Positions 11,573 through 21,859 of a stretch of DNA of 64,000 nt are shown here, in pieces. The stretch covers positions 1 to 64,000 of the forward strand of contig SWBL01000184.1 of NCBI GenBank assembly GCA_024195585.1, given 5' to 3'. Source of the stretch: Aureobasidium sp. EXF-3400. Taxonomy: Eukaryota; Ascomycota; Dothideomycetes; Dothideales; Saccotheciaceae. A model generated the notes under the pieces. It searched no databases and had not been told where the DNA came from. It saw only the letters and a program-made list of their open reading frames with translations. Numbering within the stretch: position 1 is the first letter of the stretch; each line of letters starts with the position of its first letter. The position numbers were made by a program, and so were the translations under genes.

Positions 11573-12627
11573 GGACAACGGGACGACTCCACAACAGAAA
11601 TAGATGCAAGCGTAACGACAGGATTTTTGGAGGAGGCCGGCACCGTCTCATAATGAGCACATATATTGTTTCTTTTGTTGTCATATTCTATACTAACCCT
11701 TATACCCATTTTCTTTTCTTGTCGCTATGTAATCATCTGCACATAGAGGCCTCGAGCAGATGCGAGGATATTCTACATACATGGCTAGAGGAAGCATCGA
11801 TGCATCTCGTATTTACCAATGTTCGTGGTCTTTACCTTGTGTCTTCTCCAACTACGTTCGATGCCACTCCACCAAGACCACTTGTCGTGACTTCAAGCAA
11901 CTGCCGAGATTTGGGGTCGCAACAACCTTTCAGGATCTTCCCGTGTGTCTTGCAACTCTCTGACCATGATCTCCAACTCTATCGCAGTTGCATCATCACC
12001 GTCACTATATCTCGCCAATTGACTTTTCTCTGAGTCTGCTTTCTAGGTCAGACAGAAAGACAAAAAGTCATGTTCATACAAAGTGGCGCGCCGACGGCCA
12101 CAGTGACTCAGGAACATACTTTTCACTCCCCATCTTTTAACTTTTTCTTACCAAGAAATCCATTTAGGCATAAATATAAAGATCAACAGCACAAGAAAGT
12201 CAAATATACTGTTCGCATGTCTGGCCAAACAGCCTCAAAGTTTCGACTCTCGAAACATTGGGCGTGAAGTTTAAACAGAAGCGAGAAGTAACGTCGTGGG
12301 TCTCTTCAACGTCGTAGTATCAGTAATCGATTTCAATGAATGTGACGACGAACGGCAACGAGGTGTGGTTTTTCTGCTTGGACAGTATTTGCTCTATGGT
12401 TGTGACGATGGGAGGTGTGGAGACATAATAGTATTTGAGATGTTGGTATAGCGAGATGGACATGTGTGGCTTGGTTACGAGGTCGGATATCGTTGCTGTG
12501 GATTTTACTGGGTCCTTGAGTGTGACATTATCCATTCGCGACAAGTCACGAGTTCTAGTCTAGATGGTTGCAATGGATGTGCTGGGGCGAGATGCTTGAA
12601 ATGCAACAATCGAGCGGGGGCAGTTGC
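11573..12627. other. intergenic between convergent genes, no gene seen
   Basis: About 1.05 kb between the 3' ends of the rhodopsin-like gene (plus) and the FAD oxidase gene (minus). It contains AT-rich sequence consistent with 3' UTRs. Several short open frames show nothing recognisable. Confidence 0.5.
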
Positions 12628-14072
12628 TCACATCGCATTGCATGTCTTTGAGACTTTGGCAGGCTCGACGTTGGGTACTCGGTCGCCCTTTCCACTCGTC
12701 CATCCTTTGACGTCGTGAAAGTCCATAATCTTTCCCTCGCCACCGTGTCTGTCTTGGACTGCAACCATGGTCAGCAATATTCTACGCACACGATGTAACT
12801 CATAAATAAAAACTTACTGGCTTGCCAATCCCTCCCAACCGCCTGCTCGGGTCGCCATCTCAGCCCCTTCTGCAGTCTCTCTTCCATGACCCCTTCCATC
12901 CGGTCAACAATCAACTGTCCTACCACAGGCATCATCATGAAACCCATGCCTGACCCACCAGCCGCAACTACCAAGCCATTCTTACCTTTCGGCCTGTCAA
13001 TCAGAAATTGGCGGTCTACAGTATCCGCATCCCAGCAAATTCTCGCAAAACTGAAGTCGCGGTCCGCGATCTGAGGCATTGCTTCTTGCAAGAATTTGCG
13101 CATACGAGTCTCGGATTCCACTGGGATCTGGTGACGGGCAAAGGGTTGCGAGTGTGTTGTTCCCTCGGTGTATCCAGGAGTAGCAGTCTTCACCATGTTG
13201 ATATATCCAGGATGCTCATCGCAAAACTTGAGCTCTCGCTTCTCGGCATCTGGCTCGACGAAGAATCCACATTCGGGGTTGTACAGCACAGGTAGGTTTT
13301 TGAAGATTGCTGCCTCTTCGACGGACAGGGGTATATGAGCCAGTGTCCATGCGGTGGGTCGAAGTTGCTGCTCGAAATCGAAGAGCAGGTCGCCGTTCGC
13401 TCCTGCACAAAGAATGGTTTGATCTGAATGATGAGATGTACCATCTGCCGTTTGGGCACCGGTGATGGTATCCTTAGTGTCTGAGTAGAGGAGCGATGTC
13501 ACTCGTCCTGCGGAGTCGCCGGTGATGAACGTAACACCTAACCTCAGGGCTTCCTCGTATGCAGAAACCATGGCACCACGAGCAAACACCCAACCGGCAC
13601 CATGGTCCTTCCAGAAACCTCTCCATCCCGGAAAGTCGCCCTGCAGCACTCCTTCTGGCATGGTCTTCTTGAAGTCTTCGGGTGAGTCCAGAGCGATCCA
13701 CTCGCTCTCTGTTCCTTTGGTGTATCCTTTGACATGCTCATAGACATCTTCGGATATGGCACTGAAGATTATGCCCGTGGGATGATAGTATGACTTGAAA
13801 ACCTCATCCTCCTTCCAGTATTTCGTCGTAATTTGGTGCATGCGGTTCCAAACGTATTGTTCTTCGGTATCGCTCTCCGACGGTTCGCCTTCTTCCATAA
13901 TCTTGTTGACATCGTTGCCTGCTGAGATGGGCGATGGTATCGGATGGGCTTCCAAGACAGTCGCGTTTTTGTATCCGCGACGTGCGAGGTGGAGGGCGGT
14001 GGAACAACCCCATGTACCGCCTCCTATAATCAAGACACTGCTGTCCTTTGCTAGTGATCCCATTGTTGCCAC
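12628..14072 (-). CDS. fructosyl amino acid oxidase-like (Amadoriase) FAD enzyme
   Basis: Exons complement(12628..12758, 12818..14072) encode 461 aa. The 59-nt intron (GTAAGT, CTGAC branch, TTGCAG) must be removed to recover the usual C terminus (DWQAIQDRHGGEGKIMDF). The N-terminal dinucleotide-binding motif IIGGGTWG is at about 15-22, followed by a D-amino-acid/sarcosine-oxidase fold. SAGNDVNKIM at about 50-60 is typical of fungal Amadoriases. CWDADTVDRQFLID and the C-terminal AAGGSGMGFMMMPVVGQ match the FAD-contacting end of the family. Known members oxidatively deglycate fructosyl-amino acids, giving glucosone, amino acid and H2O2. Many are peroxisomal, but this C terminus (..KTCNAM) is not a canonical PTS1. 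Sarcosine or pipecolate oxidase activity is an alternative. Confidence 0.88.
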
Positions 14073-15720
14073 CTGCCAAATAGCTGTGAATCTTATAGAA
14101 ATGTCAAAGTCGCGAGCGGAAGGGAGCGACGCGCTTTTCTATTCAAACGCCTCCCAACTTCCGTCTCGAGCTCTCAGTGTCTACGTACCCACCTCGATCG
14201 CGTAATTTTATGAACGAAGAGCTTCGCTACTAGGATCTCATACTCACAAACGAGCAGGAGGCGCTTTGCACATGCCTTTCTCGAAATCGAGTTGCTTGTT
14301 CAGGACAAGCCTCGCAAGCTTCGGAAAAGTCGAGGAAGGTCCAAGCATTGCCCGTTCGCAACGTGCTCATCGTGTCTCCCGCATTGGCAACAACGACGTA
14401 CGTCTCTGTCAGCAACAACTGTTACTGACACCCCTTCCTTTAGGAACCCCATTCTGCTTGTCTCTGTATACTTTTGGGACTTCAATATCATTGGAACTTT
14501 CAGTGCTCGAAAGGAGTATGACATTACTCTGCTCGTCATTTTTCTCACTAAGACTCCGTCATCCGGAAGGCTCGCATGGTTCGGTTGCAAACGTATGACA
14601 GCTTCCAGAATTCAACTCTCGAAACCAAATTTATGTCAATATCTCATTCCAGATCACCACAGCACAAGCCACGATCATACGGCACATAGAACATATACAT
14701 CAGAACCGTTATATGAGCCATTATGGTGTAAAAGAGCAGACGTCGGCGCCAGAGAGCAGAAAGTTGTCCAGGAATGCTAGTTGAGAGTACCACCCTGTCC
14801 TTATTACCAACACTCGCATGCGAAAGGAGAGCAGCTCTGAATAGCACCTCAAAAGAAGGAGACGTAATAGGTATGTGAGCAACACACCCCTTCAAGGCAC
14901 TTATACTGCCACGATCTATCCCAGTAGCCGGTCGAGGGCCGAACAGGAATTACCGAATGCACTTTCTACGCAGATTACACATGTTGATGGCAGTACAGAG
15001 CGACATTGCAAGTACCGTCACCGTACACGTGTATAGCAGTCATATCTTGTAACAGCGCAAACGGTGAGCCTGTGTTTTATGACACAACTCTTTCTTTTCT
15101 TCTCTTCTTTCTAGCATGTCGACCACGCTATGAGTGGGTCATCTTGCAACAAGGTCGTGAGAGCGCGAGGATGCGAACGAGCAACGGTATATTAAGAGGC
15201 CGGTGTCGGGTACCAACGGCGTATCGAGAAGGTAAGGTCCAGGTGTTCAGGATGAGGGATATGACGAGTGATGGGACCAGGCCGCGCTGGCTCCAGGAAG
15301 CATCGCTGTCGACGGTGCCAATCAAGCAGTGAGCGCAGATCACTGCTCGCTCGCTAGCTTCTCGTTCTCGTATCGGGACTGGTTGCGGGCCTCGAATGGT
15401 GAATCACGCACCCACAGTGCATGTATGATCGAGTGTTTGTCGTGCTGGAGGCTCGGTGGTGTCGAGACTGTCTGAGCAAATATCACCGTCAGCAAGCCGA
15501 GACCTATGCTAGGACGGTCAAGCACTCGTGTCTCATCTCTCATCCTCCTGAACAAGGACGCGACTATCATGCTTGCTCAACCACGATGGCATTTCTCTCA
15601 CACGAGCTCACCAGCCTGCTGCCTTCCCAGCTGCCTGCCAACAAGCTTGGCTTCGACCATTCCTTCGACTGCAAGCTGCCCAAAGCTCCTGTGCTGAGTC
15701 ATCCCAGCCCCCCGACGCAG
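14073..15720. other. intergenic upstream of the U1 snRNA gene
   Basis: About 1.65 kb containing the promoter of the minus-strand FAD oxidase gene and, at its right end, the upstream region of the U1 RNA gene. Open frames of up to 162 codons overlap each other on both strands and look like chance. Confidence 0.5.
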
Positions 15721-15721
15721 C

Positions 15722-15728
15722 TATAAAA
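15722..15728 (+). promoter_or_regulatory. TATA box of the U1 snRNA gene
   Basis: TATAAAA lies 36-42 bp upstream of the inferred U1 RNA 5' end at 15764. A pyrimidine-rich stretch (CCCTCACCCTCCTTCTTCC) sits between box and start. This fits a Pol II snRNA promoter; no distal element is claimed. Confidence 0.6.
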
Positions 15729-15763
15729 CCTGGCTGTCCCTCACCCTCCTTCTTCCTTTCTTC

Positions 15764-15927
15764 ATACTTACCTTGCTTGGACACTGGCGATCAATAAGGC
15801 CGGGTGTCTGGAGGAACTTCGTGCATTGCACAGCGCGCAGAAGTACCTCCAACCATCTCCTTCGGGGGCTGGTCGAGTGGAATTTTTTATTTCTCACACT
15901 TTGTGTTCATCACATTGTACCACACAC
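15764..15927 (+). ncRNA. U1 spliceosomal snRNA
   Basis: The RNA begins ATACTTACCT, the invariant U1 5' end that pairs with 5' splice sites; the introns in this window use the matching GTAAGT. Stem-loop I (15780-15808) is GACACTGGC closed by GCCGGGTGTC, with loop GATCAATAAG, close to the U1-70K-binding loop GAUCACGAAG. Stem-loop II (15809-15851) has long paired arms (TGGAGG/CCTCCA, ACTTC/GAAGT, GTGC/GCGC) and loop ATTGCACAGC, carrying the U1A-type ATTGCAC. Stem-loop III (about 15852-15873) is ACCA..TGGT capped by TTCG. An Sm-like site AATTTTTTAT is at 15881-15890. A weak 3' stem (TGTGT/ACACA) follows. The 3' end is approximate. No protein frame runs through the region. Confidence 0.9.
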
Positions 15928-16680
15928 TTTTCATTGATCATCCAGTCTTGTGCTGGGTATTGAAGAAGAGATCGAACAAGTTGTACTGGTAACGAAGGCA
16001 GCAAGCTCTACGGTCAAGAGTTGTTGACGTATGATGAACAGTACGAAGAGATGTGTCTCTGTAAGGTCGCGGAGTTGTTGGGCGCAGCTCATCTTTGCCA
16101 AAACTCACGCTCATGTCTACACACATTGTCATGGACGACTCGACAGTTGCACACTGATTGCACTTGCGCTTGCCCATGACTTGATAACCTGGCCTTCTAT
16201 CATACAAGGATGTTGTTCACGGGTAATCCTTTTCTTGCAAGTCTAGCTTCTACACCGTGCAGTCAGCACAAAGAGTCGTGAGAGTCGTGAGAGTCTGACG
16301 GTTGTGCGTGAGCATCGGCTTGTAGTTTCATCGCCAATCCGATTCATTCCTTGAAAACAGGTGCCTAGAACGATAGCATGCTGTCATTAGAGCGTAGAGA
16401 AGATGCAGCATCGTCTGCTCGACTTATGGAATACCGTTCATGCTTGTCGATTGTTGCTCGTTTCATGTCATCTCCAGCAGAAAACCTACCCTAAATAACA
16501 TCACTGAGTTTTAAAGAGTCACATCCAAAGCACAAGAGAATGATACGGATGGTTGAGTGTCAAAGCCTTCGTATTCGTACAAAAAATATCAATCATGCTA
16601 TACTAGTGTGTGTGGTATCAAGTTGAAAAGAGTCAAAACGCCAGCCCATGCCATATCTCGTAAGAAGTGATTACCCGTGC
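15928..16680. other. intergenic between U1 and a minus-strand gene
   Basis: About 0.75 kb. It contains a small direct repeat (GAGTCGTGA repeated at about 16271-16290) and the presumed 3' UTR of the following minus-strand gene. No gene seen. Confidence 0.5.
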
Positions 16681-17559
16681 TTACATGGCGTAGACGAAAG
16701 CACCAACACCAGCAGCGATCATCCACATACCAGCAGCTTCAGGGACTCTCATTGCGGATGCGGCGCCAGTGCTCGAGCTTGAACCAGAGGAGCCGGAGCC
16801 GGAGCTAGAAGAATCGGTATCATTGGGAAGGGTGCCGTTAATGATAAGAGTGTTGGTGCCGTTGACGTTAGCGACGCGGGCGACAGTCGAGTTGATGTCA
16901 GATGAGGAGCCGTTGCCTATGATCGAGGCAAGGTAAGAATCGTCTTGCTGTTCGTCGCAACCACACTCAGAGTACTGAGCGCAGACGCACTGAACGGGCA
17001 AAGTCGAGTTTGTAGAGTTGGTGTAGGTCTGATTCTGAGCGGCCTCGGTGCGGTTGTGGAAGTAGTAAGGGTGAGCGTAGGGGTAGGCATATGCGCCGTA
17101 GCCGTAAAGAGCGTAGGCTCCAATACCAAGGGCAGCACCTCCGAGGACGAAAGGCGCGATGCCAGCGGGCGAGCGGCCACCGGCTCTGTAGGCAGTGGTT
17201 GCACCGCCAGCATAGTAGTTGCCTCCAGCACCGTATGAAGGTCTCACACTTGTGCCACCTGATGTGCTACCAGAACCACGGCTGCCTGACGAGCCTGAGG
17301 AACCAGTCGATCCTGAGCCGGACGAAGACGAGCCTGACGAGGATGAGCCAGAGCGACCGCCGCCGCTGGAACTGCCACCGCCTCCTCTTCCACCGCCACC
17401 ACCTCCCTTGCGCTTCTCAAGCGTGTTGCTTGTCTCGGGTGATGTGGCAATGTCGTAACTCGACCTCACGATGAGCGAGTTTGCTTCTTCGGGGATGACG
17501 GCTGCGTTGACTGCGCTGCCAACGCTCAGCGCCGAGATGATGACATATGAGAACTTCAT
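16681..17559 (-). CDS. secreted Ser/Gly-rich protein (DUF7732-like), possible GPI anchor
   Basis: Single exon, 292 aa, starting at the ATG (17559) that heads a clear signal peptide (MKFSYVIISALSVGSAVNA). An upstream in-frame ATG at 17664 would put 35 residues before it and is less likely. A Kex2-type dibasic site (LEKRKGG) follows at about 48-51, then a Gly/Ser low-complexity linker of about 60 residues. A hydrophobic Gly/Ala/Tyr segment (APFVLGGAALGIGAYALYG) comes next. The conserved Cys block VQCVCAQYSECGCDEQQDD and the NGT-rich VARVANVNGTNTLIINGTL region resemble fungal DUF7732 proteins. The end is a Ser-rich stretch plus a C-terminal hydrophobic tail, as in GPI-anchored wall proteins. Function unknown. 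Confidence 0.85.
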   Translation of the reverse strand: MKFSYVIISALSVGSAVNAAVIPEEANSLIVRSSYDIATSPETSNTLEKRKGGGGGGRGGGGSSSGGGRSGSSSSGSSSSGSGSTGSSGSSGSRGSGSTSGGTSVRPSYGAGGNYYAGGATTAYRAGGRSPAGIAPFVLGGAALGIGAYALYGYGAYAYPYAHPYYFHNRTEAAQNQTYTNSTNSTLPVQCVCAQYSECGCDEQQDDSYLASIIGNGSSSDINSTVARVANVNGTNTLIINGTLPNDTDSSSSGSGSSGSSSSTGAASAMRVPEAAGMWMIAAGVGAFVYAM

Positions 17560-18323
17560 GTCGCTGTGTGTTTGTGTTGTGGAAGGTGTAAAGCTTCGGG
17601 TATGATGGTGTCGAAGTAGGTTATACGAGGTTGGGAGCAGGTTGAAACTTGTATAAATGCCCAAAGTATGAGAGGGGTCAATGGGTAAAGAAGTATTTGT
17701 TGGTAAAACAAGGAGTCAAGTCCTACATCTGACGGCACCGCGACGCCATTATAACCAATACAACACCAACACTTCCAAGCCTCCAGCCCCGTATTACCCG
17801 TCGCCGCACCAAAGTCAAATTAGGTCATTGAGGCGCATTCTAAAGGATTGGAGGGTGTTTCTTCTTTCCTAAGCCTTCGATCCTTCCAATTCCTTCACAC
17901 AAGCTGCGCCTTGTCTCGTCTTGACATCACGGCAGGGGCGATGCATCGAGTTGGCAGGGTCTGTCCGGCGGAGGCTTGGCAAGATCTCCTCCGCGGCGTC
18001 GAGCCAATCTGCCTTGTTCTTTATCCCCGCCACTCATGAGCCGCCATATTGAATAGAGCGACATCATCACTCACGTGGACCCGGAGCATGCGGTCATTTA
18101 TCCAGGAATGCCTCAACGTCGATGCCCGATAATCCTTCCCAAACCGTCGTCAGATTCGCAAACCACCTCTGTCTCCCCCTCTGCTTCAAACGTTCAAACA
18201 TCAGGCCACCCATGCCTAACCTTGTCGATGTTGTTTCAGGCACACAGGTGCTAGTATGGACATCTCAGCGCCGAGGGCAATAAGAAAATATGTATTGCTG
18301 AGGCTGGGCTCAATTTATAAATT
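17560..18323. other. intergenic, no gene seen
   Basis: About 0.76 kb containing the promoter of the minus-strand secreted protein and the 5' flank of tRNA-Arg. ATTTATAAATT at about 18313-18323 immediately precedes the tRNA. Nothing else recognised. Confidence 0.5.
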
Positions 18324-18395
18324 GGTTGCGTGGCCCAATGGCAAGGCGCTTGACTACGAATCAAGAGATTCCAGGTTCGACCCCTGGCGTGATCA
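18324..18395 (+). tRNA. tRNA-Arg(ACG)
   Basis: Complete 72-nt cloverleaf including discriminator base. The acceptor is GGTTGCG/CGTGATC (with G-T pairs), the D-arm contains GCCCAATGGCAAGGC, the anticodon stem is CTTGA/TCAAG with loop CTACGAA (anticodon ACG at 18356-18358), and the T-arm is CCAGG-TTCGACC-CCTGG. No intron. A short T run (CATTTTG) follows the gene as a Pol III terminator. Confidence 0.93.
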
Positions 18396-18428
18396 TTTTG
18401 TTCCTGCTCTTCTGGCATGATCATTTTG
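18390..18428. repeat. 11-bp direct repeat at the 3' edge of tRNA-Arg
   Basis: TGATCATTTTG occurs at 18390-18400, covering the last bases of the tRNA and its T-run terminator, and again at 18418-18428. The 17 bp between the copies are unrelated. It looks like a duplicated tRNA 3' edge, perhaps from a past insertion or a slippage event. Confidence 0.6.
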
Positions 18429-18644
18429 CTTCCGTTGGAATGCATGTTGGAGAGTTCCTATCTTTTACCAATCGTAGTGTATGGCTCTCTTCCTTGGCTA
18501 CAGAGCTGTACCATCCTTGCACGCCCTCGGCTATTAAATTGACCGACATGGGCCAACACTTTAGTTGAGTCTGGCGGTGTACGATGAGAAAAGGTGTCTT
18601 CTCATGTGTAAGTTTGCAGAATCAATCCTCTCTCGTCCACTCCA

Positions 18645-18923
18645 ATGTCTTCGTCGTCGACGAGAGGAAATGCCTATCCCCTCTCTGTACGCGCGCAGGT
18701 TGTGGCTTGCCGCGTAGCTGGTCTCACAAACAAGCAAATTGTGGACATGACCGGCGTTTCCACTCGTCAAATCCAGCTCTGGTACAGCAACGCCCTCAAG
18801 CGAGGATATGATCCATCTGTATCCAAAATCTTGAAAGATGAATATCTTGTGGATGCTACTCGATCTGGTCGGCCAAAAAAGGCAATCATCGAAATGGTCG
18901 AAGAGGAGGTTACAACAAGCTAG
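18645..18923 (+). mobile_element. remnant of a Tc1/mariner-type transposase (N-terminal HTH only)
   Basis: An open frame of 92 codons encodes a helix-turn-helix domain (RVAGLTNKQIVDMTGVS) followed by LKDEYLVDATRSGRPKKA, the run into the second DNA-binding half found in fungal Tc1/mariner-like transposases. The frame stops right after this, and no DDE/DDD catalytic domain is found downstream. It is therefore a truncated, non-autonomous remnant. I could not identify terminal inverted repeats or a TA duplication by eye. It lies 250 bp from tRNA-Arg. Confidence 0.7.
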
Positions 18924-19386
18924 AGCAATGTTTGGAATACCCTGGACGCACGTAGTCCTCATTGACCTTCACCCTGATGTCTGTCGAGACATCCCAGTCG
19001 ATCGTCTGCACTTTTCCGGAGGATTTCACATCCTGCTGAAGGTCACACCCGTCAACCTTGTCCACACCTTCTCCAAATACAACCTTGCACCTGCCTCGAC
19101 ATCGGACTACCCCGCAATGCAATCACAAGCAACGGACGGCGCTCGACTTTTTGGTCGCTCGCTTTCATGTCTGCCTCACACTTTGCTTCGTTGGCATTGC
19201 AGAAGCTGACATCACAATCCATCGTGTCGATATGCTTAATGATCCCCGCTCTGACCCCTCATTGTATGCTGGGTGATGCTGGGTAGTGCATCGCAGCGGG
19301 GGTTCGATCTCATTTGATAGACTATTTAAACATGCCGACACTTCTCACTATCATGCAAGCATTTCTCGCGGACTTTGAAGCTTAAC
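18924..19386. other. region between transposase remnant and GH1 gene
   Basis: About 0.46 kb, containing the presumed GH1 promoter (ACTATTTAAAC at about 19321) and possibly further decayed transposon sequence. No gene seen. Confidence 0.5.
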
Positions 19387-21326
19387 ATGAGGGTCTCTAG
19401 ATTTTCCATAGCAGCTTTGCTGTCTATTACTCCAGCCAGTCATGTTCTAGCCCTGAACTACACCAATGCCTCGACAAGTGTTATACCTAGCTCTACTATC
19501 GTTAATGGTGCTACTGTTGCTAATCCCAGTGCCTTTGCGACCAACCTGCAAGTGTCTGTCGAAGGTAGCATCATCACTGCTCGCTACATATAAAAGCAGG
19601 TCCTAATTAATGGCTTCTAGATCTCTGGGACTTCTTCGTTGGACCGGTTGACGTTGCAAACACCACCACTACTGTTGAGCCCACTCCAGTCCCATCAAGC
19701 TCTTTGATTCCTCCACCTTACATAGGAAATCACGCATTTCCTCCAGGCCGTCAAGTCCCCTTGGTCACAAAGAACGAATCATGGAGTTTCCCAAAAGACT
19801 TCCATCTCGGTGTTGCAGGCGCTGCTTTCCAAATTGAAGGTGCTGCAAAAGCCGATGGAAAAGGACCGTCAACTTGGGATGTAAATATGCACCGAGTACC
19901 GAACTTTGTTGCCGACAACAGTACAGGTGATATTACAGACAACAACTACTACATGTACAAGCAGGGTAAGCTTGCTGTTCTGGTATTTGGATACAAGATG
20001 CTAACTTAATCCTCTTTTAAAGACATTGCACGGTTGGTAGCCATTGGTGTCAATGCATACTCTTTCTCTATCGCCTGGACACGCCTCTTCCCTTTCGGCT
20101 CAGGGCCAGTCAACGAGCTCGGAATAGCTCACTACAACGATGTCATCGACACCTGTATCCAGTACAACATCACTCCAATGGCTACTCTATACCATTGGGA
20201 CATGCCTGCTGTACTACAGAACCAATATGGTGGTTGGCTAGGCGAGGAAGTCGTCGGAGACTTTGCAGAGTATGCTCGAGTAGCGTATAGTCGTTTCGGT
20301 GACAGAGTCAAGCATTGGTTCACGATCAATGAACCAATCGTAATCTGCACACAACAATATCCGATGCCAGACGGCTACTGGCGAAATTTCTCAATCCCCA
20401 AGATTGAGCAACAGTTTGTATGTGGCCGCAATATCTTGCTTGCACATGCGGAGGCCTATCGACTCGGAAAGTCCATTGTACCAGACAGCTCCATCACATT
20501 CAAGCATAATGGAGGATACAAGGTACCTCTCACCAACAGTTCTGCTGACGCTGAAGCCGTACAAAGAGCGTGGGACTTCAATGAAGGGGTAAGTTGCTGA
20601 ATGAAATCCTTGGTGAAGTAACCTTGCTAATCGGAAGAACAGTGGTTCGCAGATCCAGTCTACCTCACCGGCGATTGGCCTTCTACAGTCAACGACTATG
20701 TTTCATCCTTCCTACCTCCTTTCACATCTCAACAAAAGGATCTCATCCGTGGGTCTGCGGACTTTTTCGCTCACGATGCTTACACAGCTCAATTCTACAT
20801 GGCTCCTGATGCTGGCATCGAATCTTGCGTCTCCAACTCCAGCAACCCTCTTTATCCTACATGTGCTAATAGTACTTATACCTACGGACCAGCTCAAGGC
20901 AATTGGGTCATCGGTCCCGCCGCCGACCCACACTCTCCATGGCTCCACCGCGCAACCGACTGGTTCCCGGCCTTCATGTCCTACATAAATACCACATGGC
21001 CAACTCCAGCGATCCAAGTCACCGAATTTGGCTTTGCAGAACCCTTTGAGGCTTCCAAGACACTGCTTCAAGATATTCTCTGGGACCCCATCCGCACTTC
21101 ATATTTCCATGATTACATGGAAGCTATCCTCATCTCGTTGAGCGAAGGTATCAATATCACTGGAGCATTGGCTTGGAGTTTTGTCGACAATTTGGAGTGG
21201 AACGAGGGTAAGAGTGTGAAGTTTGGCATGCAATATGTCAATTTCACAGACCCTGCGCTTGAGAGACATTACAAGGCTAGTTTCTTTGAGTACACTCACA
21301 TGTACAAGACGTATGTGGAGCAGTAG
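19387..21326 (+). CDS. GH1 beta-glucosidase-like glycosidase, secreted
   Basis: Exons 19387..19564, 19621..19965, 20023..20588 and 20643..21326 encode 590 aa. All introns are 54-57 nt with GT/AG ends and keep the frame. Residues 1-22 form a signal peptide, followed by about 100 Ser/Thr/Pro-rich residues not usual for GH1. The barrel starts around SFPKDFHLGVAGAAFQIEGA. The acid/base motif TINEP puts Glu at about 278. The nucleophile Glu is about 491 in VTEFGF, where most GH1 enzymes have TENG. Many N-glycosylation sequons (NST, NTT, NFT, NIT) fit an extracellular enzyme. The family hydrolyses beta-glucosides such as cellobiose. The altered nucleophile motif marks a divergent fungal subgroup whose substrate I cannot name. 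Confidence 0.9.
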
Positions 21327-21859
21327 AGGAGACGATTGAAGTGGGCGGCATAGTTACCCGGTGCCCCTCTTCATGAACGAAATCAGACACTTTGTTGTTC
21401 ACACATGTTCATTCACTGTTTAATCTCTGCTTATCCTCTCGTATGATTCTGAGAACTCATCTCACTGGTCGCTCCTTCCCTATCTATATGTACGCAGTCT
21501 AAGCTAAAAACGACCTGAGGTGAGGGGGGCGCGATGCCATACAGGGGAAAGAGCGATCCAGCAAGTTTTTTGGAGGAAGGAACAATTTCAAAAGTCGCAG
21601 AACGAGCGACTCGGCAGAGCTGGCGGAAAGAAGCAAGATCACTTCTGCGACTACGCAACGAGCAACTATAGGATGCTGCGATCTGTTTACAAAACTATAT
21701 GCACAATTCCGATAATATTAACAAGAGAAGGGTAGGAAATAAAAAAACAAATCCGCGAAGGTTCTTTCCGCTTCCTTGATTGCTATGCTTTTCTTTAAAA
21801 CCACATCTTTTTCATTATGCTTTTCCAAGACTACATTTGTCCAGATGGTTCAATGCCAA
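21327..21859. other. intergenic between convergent genes
   Basis: About 0.53 kb between the 3' ends of the GH1 (plus) and ZIP (minus) genes, AT-rich towards the right. No gene seen. Confidence 0.5.
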
